Shown: piece by piece, positions 56,807 to 64,000 of the stretch | Layout of the letters: each line of letters opens with the position of its first letter | How positions within the stretch are numbered: position 1 is the first letter of the stretch | Assembly (NCBI GenBank): GCA_900541485.1 | Contig: UQJW01000007.1 | Coordinates: 29,245-93,244, forward strand | Reading direction: 5' to 3' | Source of the DNA: an uncultured Dialister sp. | Lineage (GTDB): Bacteria > Bacillota > Negativicutes > Veillonellales > Dialisteraceae | DNA: 64,000 nucleotides | The notes under the pieces: generated by a model | The model's database searches: none | The model's input: only the letters and a program-made list of their open reading frames with translations | Told to the model about the DNA's origin: nothing | Position numbers and translations under genes: made by a program

Positions 56807-56843
56807 AGAAACAGCAGACACAAAATAATCCCCTGTTATTTCA

Positions 56844-57869
56844 TTATTTCTTATCGTCTTTTTCAGCAAGTAATTTTTCTAAATGCTTTACCCTTTTCAT
56901 CAAGTCCGGCAGACGGGTAACCATGACCTGTTCTCTTCCCCAAACACTATGCGGCCTGCTTGGATAACCGACATATACCCCGGGCTTGTCAATATCCCCA
57001 AGAACACCGGTTTTCCCTCCGAGTGTTACATTATCCGTGATATGAATATGTCCCGTAATTCCTGTCTGCCCTGCAAGTGTGCAGGAATTTCCTATTTTGG
57101 TACTTCCCGCAATACCTACCTGGGCAATAATAAAACAATCTTCCCCGACTTCCACATTATGGCCCAGATGAACTAAATTATCTATTTTTGTACCTCTTCC
57201 GATAACTGTGTCATTCATTGCTCCATTATCAACCGCACTTGAAGCTCCGACTTCCACATCATCTTTCAATACAGCTTTCCCCAACTGGCGGATGTGCGTG
57301 TGATGGCCTTGCTCATCCGTTGAGAATCCGAATCCCTGTCCGCCGATAACTGCATGGGAACGCAAAACAACCCGGTCCCCGAGAATGCTGTTTTCATGAA
57401 TCACTGCGCCGGGATTTAACTCACAACCTACTCCCACACGGACATTTTTCCCTATATAGACATAAGGAAAAATCACTGTATTATCACCGATTACTGCCCC
57501 ATCATCTATAACGACATACGGCATAACAGTTACATTATGCCCTACCACTGCCGTATCACTTATGATGGCTGTAGGATGTATTTCTCCTGTGTATTTTGGC
57601 TCAGGATGATATAAATCGATTAATTCGCCAAATGAACGGCGGCAATCCTTTACAACAATCAGGTTTTTGGTAAATTTCGCCGGCAGTTCATCAACTAAAA
57701 TAACCCCTGCCTGCATCTCCTCTATATGCTCTGCATAGATTCCTCTTGCAAAAGTTGCATCCCCGGGACCTGCGCTTTCTGCACTTTTTACATCACGGAT
57801 AATCACAGATCCGTCACCGTAGAATTTTCCTCCGACAAATGCTGCTATCTCCGATACAGTTTTCTCCAT
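56844..57869 (-). CDS. lpxD: UDP-3-O-acylglucosamine N-acyltransferase
   Basis: Third enzyme of lipid A synthesis. After an N-terminal uridine-binding domain come many hexapeptide repeats forming a left-handed beta helix (about 100-290), and the catalytic His lies in HLGHNVEVG. The C-terminus ends in a short coiled coil. Length 341 aa. It is 7 bp from the Skp-like lipoprotein gene. The lpxC, fabZ and lpxA genes are not in this window. Confidence 0.96.
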   Translation of the reverse strand: MEKTVSEIAAFVGGKFYGDGSVIIRDVKSAESAGPGDATFARGIYAEHIEEMQAGVILVDELPAKFTKNLIVVKDCRRSFGELIDLYHPEPKYTGEIHPTAIISDTAVVGHNVTVMPYVVIDDGAVIGDNTVIFPYVYIGKNVRVGVGCELNPGAVIHENSILGDRVVLRSHAVIGGQGFGFSTDEQGHHTHIRQLGKAVLKDDVEVGASSAVDNGAMNDTVIGRGTKIDNLVHLGHNVEVGEDCFIIAQVGIAGSTKIGNSCTLAGQTGITGHIHITDNVTLGGKTGVLGDIDKPGVYVGYPSRPHSVWGREQVMVTRLPDLMKRVKHLEKLLAEKDDKK

Positions 57870-57876
57870 ACCGTCC

Positions 57877-58326
57877 TCATTTCTTATTTCCGGAAGATGC
57901 AGTCCCGTTCATTTTTGCGAGCACTTCCACAGTAATATCTACCGCACCTGCAGGAACTACTTTTTGGTGCATAACAATACCAATATTTTTTTCCTTAGCT
58001 ACAACGGCACATTGGGATTCTACAAGAGATTTTATCTGATTCTGTTTGCTCTGCATGAAAATCATTCTTTCCTGCTGTGCATCTTGTAGCTTTTTCTGCA
58101 TTTCTTCATCTGCTATACCCGCTTGGGCATCAGCATCAATACGCTTCTGTATCTCTATATTTTTATCAGTAATTTCTTTTTGTATCGCCTGTATTTGTAC
58201 GGATTCCTGCTGTAATTTTTGTACATCTACCACTGCTACTTTTTCCTTGTTTCCACAACCTGAAATTAAGGATGCAACAGAAATGAATCCTATACAAGCT
58301 AATTTTTTCCATGAAATATCAGCCAT
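57877..58326 (-). CDS. Skp/OmpH-like lipoprotein (short)
   Basis: A 149-aa protein with a signal peptide ending in a lipobox (LISGC, Cys near 24). After it come the AVVDVQKL opening typical of OmpH, a long coiled coil (about 40-105), and a DITVEVLAKM end. This makes it a membrane-tethered Skp-type chaperone for outer-membrane proteins. AGGAGG precedes the ATG. It is third of three related genes between bamA and lpxD. Confidence 0.82.
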   Translation of the reverse strand: MADISWKKLACIGFISVASLISGCGNKEKVAVVDVQKLQQESVQIQAIQKEITDKNIEIQKRIDADAQAGIADEEMQKKLQDAQQERMIFMQSKQNQIKSLVESQCAVVAKEKNIGIVMHQKVVPAGAVDITVEVLAKMNGTASSGNKK

Positions 58327-58337
58327 TCCATTTCCTC

Positions 58338-59297
58338 CTATCGGCTTATATTTATAACCCGCCCGGCCACATCAGACGTTACATCGACAGCACTTACATT
58401 GGCACGATATTTGGTAAAAATCATTTTAAGATTTTTTTCCGTGGCAACCCGTCCTGCTTCCCTTCGGATATCTTCCATGATACTTTCTTTTAAAGCTGCC
58501 ATCTCTTTTTGTTTGGCTTCCAATTGTGCCTGCCACCGACCATTAAACTGCTCGGCCCCCGGGTAAATCAGATTTTTTTCTCTGTTCTGTGCCGCTTCTT
58601 GTCTTTCTTTTTCTAAACGTATTTTGATTTCTTCCGCCTGTGCCTCGGCATAGGCCTCCAGTTCAGCCTTCCCTTTCTCTTTAGCGGCAGTCATTACCTT
58701 TATCTCAGCTTCGCTCCACCCCTTCATTGCAAAAGAAGGAAAGCTGCGGGCATTCAAAAACTCATGTAATTCTTTTTTTACTTTATCTTTTTCTTCTCCA
58801 GTGACCCCCAGCACAGTTAATTTCATCTGGAGATTTGCCATATGTGCCCGTTCCTCGGGAGTCAGGCTTTCTAAATTGCAGTTTCCGGTGCTCCCGTGAT
58901 GCTTAGCTTCTATTTCTGTATATAAATCAGCCAACTTTTTATTAAGTTCTTCTTCTTTTTCTCGGATACGAAACTTTAATTCATTTTCTGCCGTTAAACG
59001 TAAGTTCTGATCTTCTACTGATTCTCTGATACTTGCTTGTCGGGAAGATGCCTCAATCAGTCTCTTCTGTTCATTTTTATATTGTATGAGCAAGTGATTA
59101 TATTCTGTTTCCTGCTTGAAGTATTCACTGTACTTGGGGTGTGATTTTACTAAAGTTTCTAAATCAGCCACACCGTATGGCTGATGTATCTGAGACTCCT
59201 TTTTGGAGACTCCGCACATTCCGCATCCGGTGAGTCCCAAACTGCCGATAAGCAATAGGGACACCAACGTAGTCGACAAACAATTCCCGATACTCAT
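58338..59297 (-). CDS. Skp/OmpH-like lipoprotein (long, coiled coil)
   Basis: A 319-aa protein with a lipobox signal (GLTGC, Cys about 25). The mature part is almost all charged helix, with two extended coiled-coil stretches, and ends in an OmpH-like TSDVAGRVINISR element. It is twice the usual Skp length, which suggests an internal duplication or fused paralogue. No clear ribosome site stands before the ATG; it begins 9 bp after the upstream skp gene stop and may rely on coupling. Confidence 0.72.
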   Translation of the reverse strand: MSIGNCLSTTLVSLLLIGSLGLTGCGMCGVSKKESQIHQPYGVADLETLVKSHPKYSEYFKQETEYNHLLIQYKNEQKRLIEASSRQASIRESVEDQNLRLTAENELKFRIREKEEELNKKLADLYTEIEAKHHGSTGNCNLESLTPEERAHMANLQMKLTVLGVTGEEKDKVKKELHEFLNARSFPSFAMKGWSEAEIKVMTAAKEKGKAELEAYAEAQAEEIKIRLEKERQEAAQNREKNLIYPGAEQFNGRWQAQLEAKQKEMAALKESIMEDIRREAGRVATEKNLKMIFTKYRANVSAVDVTSDVAGRVINISR

Positions 59298-59306
59298 AGC
59301 TGTTCA

Positions 59307-59828
59307 CTATTTGCTTTCAGATTTCTTATCAGCCGATGTTTCCGTTTTTGCTGTTGACTGTGCCAAGGAATCACTCACGTCTTTCGTTATATCTGTACCG
59401 CCATAAATAACAGCAGCCTTATCTACGACAAGAGACAGTCCTCTTTTGGAAGCTACCGACTTAACGGCATTTGTCACCGTATCTTCGGTCTCTTTTTCGA
59501 CAGCCATCCGTTTTTGATTAAACTGCTGCTGCATATCAGCGAAAAGTTTTTCTTTTTCCTCATCACTCATCCCGGCAGATTTTGTATCAAAATCCTTCTG
59601 CATTTCATCTGCCAAAGTTTTTATTTTCTTCTGATAATCTAAAGCCAATGTTCCGTTATTGGAAATAACCTGCCTCTGGTCTACCACTCCGATGTCCGAA
59701 GTGGGTGCGGCATTAGCAATATCTCCCATGGATACTACAGCCATCCCTGCTACAGAAGCAATAAATATCCCTGCGAGAGCAAAGGAAAAAATCTTCACAT
59801 TTTTCTTGTTTCCAAGAGTTGTCATCAT
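59307..59828 (-). CDS. Periplasmic chaperone Skp/OmpH family
   Basis: A 173-aa protein with a cleavable signal peptide (ending near ANAA), the IGVVDQRQV opening and a coiled coil over about 55-120, then a SLVVDKAAVIYGGTDIT end: the classic Skp layout. The start ATG at 59828 has AAAGGAG eleven bases upstream; the upstream GTG (59840) overlaps that site. It should hold unfolded outer-membrane proteins on their way to BamA. Confidence 0.88.
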   Translation of the reverse strand: MMTTLGNKKNVKIFSFALAGIFIASVAGMAVVSMGDIANAAPTSDIGVVDQRQVISNNGTLALDYQKKIKTLADEMQKDFDTKSAGMSDEEKEKLFADMQQQFNQKRMAVEKETEDTVTNAVKSVASKRGLSLVVDKAAVIYGGTDITKDVSDSLAQSTAKTETSADKKSESK

Positions 59829-59845
59829 AATAGGTATCACTCCTT

Positions 59846-61141
59846 TTATAAATTAGCAATCAGCCTGAGCCAATTCCCTTCTTCACTATTATACACATAT
59901 TCTGCAGTTATGTAATTATGCACCTTATAGGAAAGTCCAATTTCATTTTCTCTGTCGGAAAAATTGTAATCATACCGGGCAGTGATTCTATCATTGATTG
60001 GTACAACTGCAAACACATGATTGTCGTGGTCTGCAAAGTCATATTTATATCCTGTTTCTACCCCGTCACCGAATTTATGACTGAATCCGCTGTACACATT
60101 CCATTCCATAGGCCCTGGGTACATACAGACTTCCCCAAAAATAAGATCCCGTTCCCCTATGTAATGTCCCAATTTACCGAAGAATGCATAACTCCTGGCT
60201 TCACGCCCGACATCTAACCAAACCTTTGTTTGAATATTCCAATGATCTGTCAATGCATCTACTTTTAATACGGTTGTCTCTCCAGGTACCAACTCGGTCA
60301 TAATATTGATACCATATTTTTTTACAAAATAATCCGACAAAAGACCTTCTTTCATCCGATTTTTAATTTCTTCTCTATGCCTGTCCACAAAGTGAACGGG
60401 TAATCCTTCCAGATTTCTCACTTCCGCTTCTGTTTTCATCGCAGCACGTATCATGAAAATCTTTGGAACCGTTGTTTTACGATACGAAAGTATACCTGAA
60501 CGAACTATGTTGCCTTTGGGTATCAAAAAAATGTGTACTTTGGTAGTCTTTCCTGATTCTATTTCAAACTTGGCATCAAACTCAGGTAAAATTTGCTCCA
60601 CCAAATCTTTTCCGGCCGTTCGGGAAACACTTTCCGCCCATCCGACGGAATCAACAGGAAGTCCCGTCAATAAGTCGGACATCAATACAGGAATAGTCTC
60701 TGTATCTTTCTTTACGTAATCTGCCGCTTCAGGTGTCAGGTTACCATAATCAACCGTAGTCTCTACTGCTTCAACAACTTCGCCTACCGGTTCTAAAGAT
60801 ACTTTTACCGTAGTATGAACTCCGTAATCAACCTCTATATTCTCCACCATGTAACCGATAACAACACGGTTTATAATATCGGCCAGCACTTTATTATACT
60901 GCCCGCTGTTTTTCCGGAGAATATTTTCTTCTTTCCCGATAAATACATTATTCCCAATAGAAGAAATACTGGCTTCAATACGTTTTTTTACAGAACCGGG
61001 AATATCTTCTCTAACCGCACATACCGAAACCTCTACATTTTTGACAGGAGCTGCATCTGTTGTAACAGGAAAAGAAACAAAGCCTGCGAGCAAAACAAAA
61101 ATTGCTCGCAAGACTTGTTTCTGCATCAAAGAAGGCTGCAT
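59846..61141 (-). CDS. Unrecognised exported 431-aa protein between bamA and skp
   Basis: The ATG at 61141 has AAGGAGG nearby; a longer frame would overlap bamA. Residues 1-30 form a signal peptide (LLAGFVSFPV, cut near TDAA). The rest is rich in beta-strand-like alternation, with a C-terminal third containing YKYDFADHDNH and RYDYNFSDREN type repeats that resemble strands of an outer-membrane barrel. It ends in Leu and not an aromatic residue. I cannot name the family. Its place between bamA and skp points to outer-membrane assembly or a small barrel. Confidence 0.72.
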   Translation of the reverse strand: MQPSLMQKQVLRAIFVLLAGFVSFPVTTDAAPVKNVEVSVCAVREDIPGSVKKRIEASISSIGNNVFIGKEENILRKNSGQYNKVLADIINRVVIGYMVENIEVDYGVHTTVKVSLEPVGEVVEAVETTVDYGNLTPEAADYVKKDTETIPVLMSDLLTGLPVDSVGWAESVSRTAGKDLVEQILPEFDAKFEIESGKTTKVHIFLIPKGNIVRSGILSYRKTTVPKIFMIRAAMKTEAEVRNLEGLPVHFVDRHREEIKNRMKEGLLSDYFVKKYGINIMTELVPGETTVLKVDALTDHWNIQTKVWLDVGREARSYAFFGKLGHYIGERDLIFGEVCMYPGPMEWNVYSGFSHKFGDGVETGYKYDFADHDNHVFAVVPINDRITARYDYNFSDRENEIGLSYKVHNYITAEYVYNSEEGNWLRLIANL

Positions 61142-61157
61142 CGCCCCCTCCTTATCT

Positions 61158-63158
61158 TTAGAATTGTGTGCCGAAGCTGAAGTGGAACTTGTTGCGATCA
61201 CCGTGACCATAATCTAAACGAATCGGTCCGATCGGTGTCTGTAACCGGAGCCCGACACCTGCTGAAAAATGAATGGATGTATCATCTTCATACCATGGAA
61301 TTTGTCCATTATCAATGCCCCATGTTGAACCCATATCGGTAAATACAACCCCCTGTACCTTCTTGGCTATGGGGAAACGATATTCCAACGTTGCTGCATA
61401 CATCTTGTTCCCCTTAAACTGTTCATCCTCATATCCACGGAGTGTATTAGCACCGCCGAGATCAAACAGATTGCCATAGGCAACATCACCATTAATATAA
61501 CCGCCCATAAGCCGGAGTGCCAAAATATGTCCGTTGCTGAGTGATTTATAGAAACGTCCCTCTGCAGTCACTTTATAGAAATCATACTTTCCTCCGAGTC
61601 CGTGCCCACCCCACTGGAGTGAATACGAAAGTCTTCTGCCGCGACTTGCATTAAAGTAATTATCCCGGTTATCAAAAACATGTGTGAAAGTTAAGCTGTT
61701 CGTTCTTCCGAAATTATTCTGGATTTTATTATACCAATCTTGTTCCATGGCTTGCGGTGTAGTAAAGCCTTTCTTTGCATAATCCTTTGAAAAAGCTTCT
61801 CTCGCCACACCACCCCACTGGAATCCGTCTTTGCTGTCATAAGACTCTTTTACCGACTCAAAATTCAGGTAATTAGTACGGTACTCGTCACTGACTCTTC
61901 CCCAAGTCAGATTCCAGCCCTGTCTCCGTTTATCATATTCTGCAATAGTTTCGCCCTTAGCATTATAGTCATCATACTGATACACCCGGTTGAATACAGA
62001 TGCACCTAAAGAATCTCCATTGGAATTAATCCATGGTCTGGTATAAGACAATTGGTAGTTTCTTCCACGTCCCGATCCGCCAAATTCCCAATGGACATTG
62101 ACCTTATCCCCGGTTCCTCGGAAGTTGGTATCGCCTACTTCTAAAACACCAACCATTCCGTCAGACTCAGAATAGCCGGCACCAACTGTTATGATTCCGG
62201 TTTTCTGTTCAACCACATCAATTTCAACAATTACATTATGATCCCCGTATTTGCCGGGCAATAATTTCATGTTGACATCTTCAAAGTAGCCGAGATTATA
62301 AAGACGTTCCATACTCCGGCTTGCTAAGAACTTATTAAATGGCTGCCCCTTTTTAAATCTTAATTCACGAAGAATTACCTTGTCTTTTGTTTTTTCGTTT
62401 CCAACCAATGAGATATCTTCAATGCGCCCTTCTTCAATAGCGATATTTAAGATGCCATCAGGCGTAACCTGCACAGTTGGTACAGACACAAGGATATACC
62501 CCTGCTGCAGATACAAGTTCTCAATTTGACGGATTTTCTGATTGACCAGGACAAAATTTAATACGCTGTCCTGCGGAACATCCATGACACTTTGCAAGTA
62601 TTTATCGGTAAAAATTGTATTCCCCGAAAACTTCACTTGATGAACAACCGGATTAGAAACCAGCTTATAATCTATTTTTATTCCTTCCGGTACAGAAGAA
62701 AACTCAGGAGAAATTTGGGAAAATACGCCTGTACTTCCCAAAGAAGCGACATCATTTCTAATTAATTCTGTAGTAGCGATACTCCCGGGTTTGCTCTGTA
62801 ATAAGGGAAACAATTTGTGTTTAACTTCTTCCGGGATCCCTTTAAAGTCAACTTTTGTAATTGTTTTACCCTCTTGTGCCGCAATCGCCGTATCATCTTC
62901 CTGTGAAAGATATAAAGACGCATCGCCGACAGCTACGGTCTGCTGGGATTGCTCTACTGCCACTGAGTCCGTACCCGGTGTTATATCTGCGGGTTTTACG
63001 GGGTTAACCGCTTTCCCGCTTTTTACATTAACCATAGCACTCTGTGACATTCCACTTCCGCTTCCTGCTATTTCAGGAGATATTGCCGCCCCTGCTGTAA
63101 AGCCCGATAAAGAAATCATAACGGCTGATGCGAGCAGAATCTTTTTTTTGTTTAACAT
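61158..63158 (-). CDS. bamA: Outer membrane protein assembly factor BamA
   Basis: Omp85-family insertase of 666 aa. A signal peptide (about 1-25) leads into a Thr/Ser/Val-rich linker, then POTRA repeats (about 95-310) and the C-terminal 16-stranded barrel. The L6 loop motif is LRGYEDEQ, close to the usual VRGF, and the protein ends with a Phe (beta signal). It appears to have three POTRA domains, fewer than E. coli. Its presence proves an outer membrane. Confidence 0.94.
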   Translation of the reverse strand: MLNKKKILLASAVMISLSGFTAGAAISPEIAGSGSGMSQSAMVNVKSGKAVNPVKPADITPGTDSVAVEQSQQTVAVGDASLYLSQEDDTAIAAQEGKTITKVDFKGIPEEVKHKLFPLLQSKPGSIATTELIRNDVASLGSTGVFSQISPEFSSVPEGIKIDYKLVSNPVVHQVKFSGNTIFTDKYLQSVMDVPQDSVLNFVLVNQKIRQIENLYLQQGYILVSVPTVQVTPDGILNIAIEEGRIEDISLVGNEKTKDKVILRELRFKKGQPFNKFLASRSMERLYNLGYFEDVNMKLLPGKYGDHNVIVEIDVVEQKTGIITVGAGYSESDGMVGVLEVGDTNFRGTGDKVNVHWEFGGSGRGRNYQLSYTRPWINSNGDSLGASVFNRVYQYDDYNAKGETIAEYDKRRQGWNLTWGRVSDEYRTNYLNFESVKESYDSKDGFQWGGVAREAFSKDYAKKGFTTPQAMEQDWYNKIQNNFGRTNSLTFTHVFDNRDNYFNASRGRRLSYSLQWGGHGLGGKYDFYKVTAEGRFYKSLSNGHILALRLMGGYINGDVAYGNLFDLGGANTLRGYEDEQFKGNKMYAATLEYRFPIAKKVQGVVFTDMGSTWGIDNGQIPWYEDDTSIHFSAGVGLRLQTPIGPIRLDYGHGDRNKFHFSFGTQF

Positions 63159-63203
63159 AATCGTATAATCCTCCCTAATATTTACTTTTTATATTATACA
63201 CAA

Positions 63204-63725
63204 TCAGGACTGTCCGCGTAATGCCCGTCCTGCTTTACCCACTACACTTTGTATTTCTTGCTGGGACATCACCGGCGGAGCCGGGTCTGAAGGTACATTT
63301 TGTATGACCGTCTCTTTTACTGTATTGACAATAACCGGAGTCTCTGTTTTTTTATTTTCCTGCACTATATCCTCTTTGGATATTTCTCGTAGAGCATTCA
63401 CTTCCCCGGTTTCTTTGGCAACAATTTCTTGTTCTGCTGTGTTTTCTTTTTTTTGAGGAAGTATGGTCGGTCCCGGACTTTGCCTAAATGTCAGTACTGT
63501 ATTTATCCCAAACATTATACCGACCGCTAAAGCAAAAGCTCCCACACGGATACTCCATTTTTTCACCTGTTTATGGGGATAGTTCTCTTTTAACCTTTGC
63601 ATTTCCGCTTGTGCCATAATCAGATTGATTTCGCCGGAGATTTCCTTATCACGGGAATAAGATTGTTCGGCCTTATCAAGCCATTTTCTTACTGATTTGA
63701 CACGATTCAATTTATCACCAGCCAT
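63204..63725 (-). CDS. Single-span membrane protein upstream of bamA
   Basis: I do not recognise this 173-aa protein. A basic, helical N-terminal region (about 1-57) precedes one transmembrane helix (about 59-80), and the rest is an extended, Glu/Lys/Pro-rich periplasmic tail with PSDPAPPV near the end. It could be an anchor or scaffold in the assembly cluster. An AAAGGAGGG site precedes the ATG, and bamA begins 45 bp downstream. Confidence 0.7.
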   Translation of the reverse strand: MAGDKLNRVKSVRKWLDKAEQSYSRDKEISGEINLIMAQAEMQRLKENYPHKQVKKWSIRVGAFALAVGIMFGINTVLTFRQSPGPTILPQKKENTAEQEIVAKETGEVNALREISKEDIVQENKKTETPVIVNTVKETVIQNVPSDPAPPVMSQQEIQSVVGKAGRALRGQS

Positions 63726-63856
63726 GACATCCCTCCTTTCGCTTATAAATATATAATCGGTTATTTATATACATTTACGAACGGCGAATACTGCTATATA
63801 CGCTCTATTTTCTTTGACTTTCTTATGATTACTAAAAAAATCTCTATAAATGATTA

Positions 63857-64000
63857 TTATTTCCTATCATGCATGACCCTTGAGAGCATTCCTCTCAACC
63901 GGCGTATACCTCTCTTTTGCAAACGATATACATAGGCCGTACTTACCGATAAATTATCGGCGGGTTCCCAAACAGGCTTTTCTTTCAAAAACTTTATGCA
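63857..64000 (-). CDS. C-terminal fragment of a sigma-70 family factor (partial)
   Basis: The last 47 residues of a frame entering from the right edge, stop TAA at 63857-63859. The segment with NLSVSTAYVYRLQKRGIRRLR resembles the recognition helix and tail of sigma region 4.2. The upstream part is outside the window. Another HTH protein is possible. The 131-bp gap to the 173-aa gene shows no convincing promoter. Confidence 0.5.
   Translation of the reverse strand, partial: CIKFLKEKPVWEPADNLSVSTAYVYRLQKRGIRRLRGMLSRVMHDRK

Overview
The window looks like a chromosome segment of a diderm, low-GC Firmicute (class Negativicutes; a Dialister/Veillonella-type organism is my guess). Firmicute gene orders (tilS-hpt-ftsH; ffs-dnaX-ybaB-recR-bofA; lepA-hemW ... 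hrcA-grpE-dnaK-dnaJ; miaB-mutS-mutL-miaA-hfq-ynbB) sit beside genes found only in cells with an outer membrane: bamA, three Skp/OmpH-like proteins, lpxD and an LpxL-type acyltransferase. Most genes lie on the minus strand.

Layout. 1-7.2 kb: tail of a plus-strand membrane protein, then minus-strand ftsH, hpt, tilS, a ppx/gppA phosphatase, an S1-domain protein, divIC/ftsB and a D,D-carboxypeptidase. 7.4-10.6 kb: a plus-strand DUF1858 protein, an ECF transporter S component with a long leader, and a DEAD-box helicase. 10.7-19.8 kb: a tightly coupled RNA-modification and mismatch-repair operon (miaB, mutS, mutL, an RsmJ-like methyltransferase, miaA, hfq, ynbB). 19.9-24.6 kb: tRNA-Lys(CUU), a small unknown gene, tRNA-Arg(CCG), hemW, lepA and an EamA-type transporter.

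24.6-28.3 kb is the accessory region. A compact integrative element of about 3.64 kb is inserted in the 3' half of a tRNA-Val(GAC) gene and bounded by a perfect 49-bp direct repeat. It carries a tyrosine recombinase, one unrecognised 315-aa protein with an acidic tail, and an array of eleven 20-bp iteron-like repeats next to AT-rich DNA. I see no relaxase, capsid, packaging or resistance gene. The insertion separates the tRNA from its own terminator, and the element supplies a replacement hairpin. This is the best candidate here for an undescribed system: a minimal integrating replicon or satellite.

28.5-40.6 kb: a P-loop/Asp23 fusion protein, murB, fumC, the SRP RNA gene, dnaX-ybaB-recR-bofA, and the CIRCE-controlled hrcA-grpE-dnaK-dnaJ heat-shock genes. 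40.7-50.5 kb: a metallo-beta-lactamase-fold hydrolase, an ANTAR response regulator with its histidine kinase, the tRNA t6A genes tsaD/tsaB/tsaE with rimI, a patatin, gpmA, thiL, a nicotinamidase-like gene and an unknown membrane protein. 50.5-55.1 kb: nth, trxB, a uridine-kinase-like nucleoside kinase and an MFS transporter. 55.1-63.7 kb: an outer-membrane assembly cluster running from a 173-aa membrane protein through bamA, an unrecognised 431-aa exported protein, three Skp-like proteins and lpxD to an LpxL-type acyltransferase and an alpha/beta hydrolase. The right edge holds the C-terminus of what looks like a sigma-70 family factor.

All calls come from reading the sequence and supplied translations; no database search was run. 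Promoters and terminators are visual matches and none has been tested.
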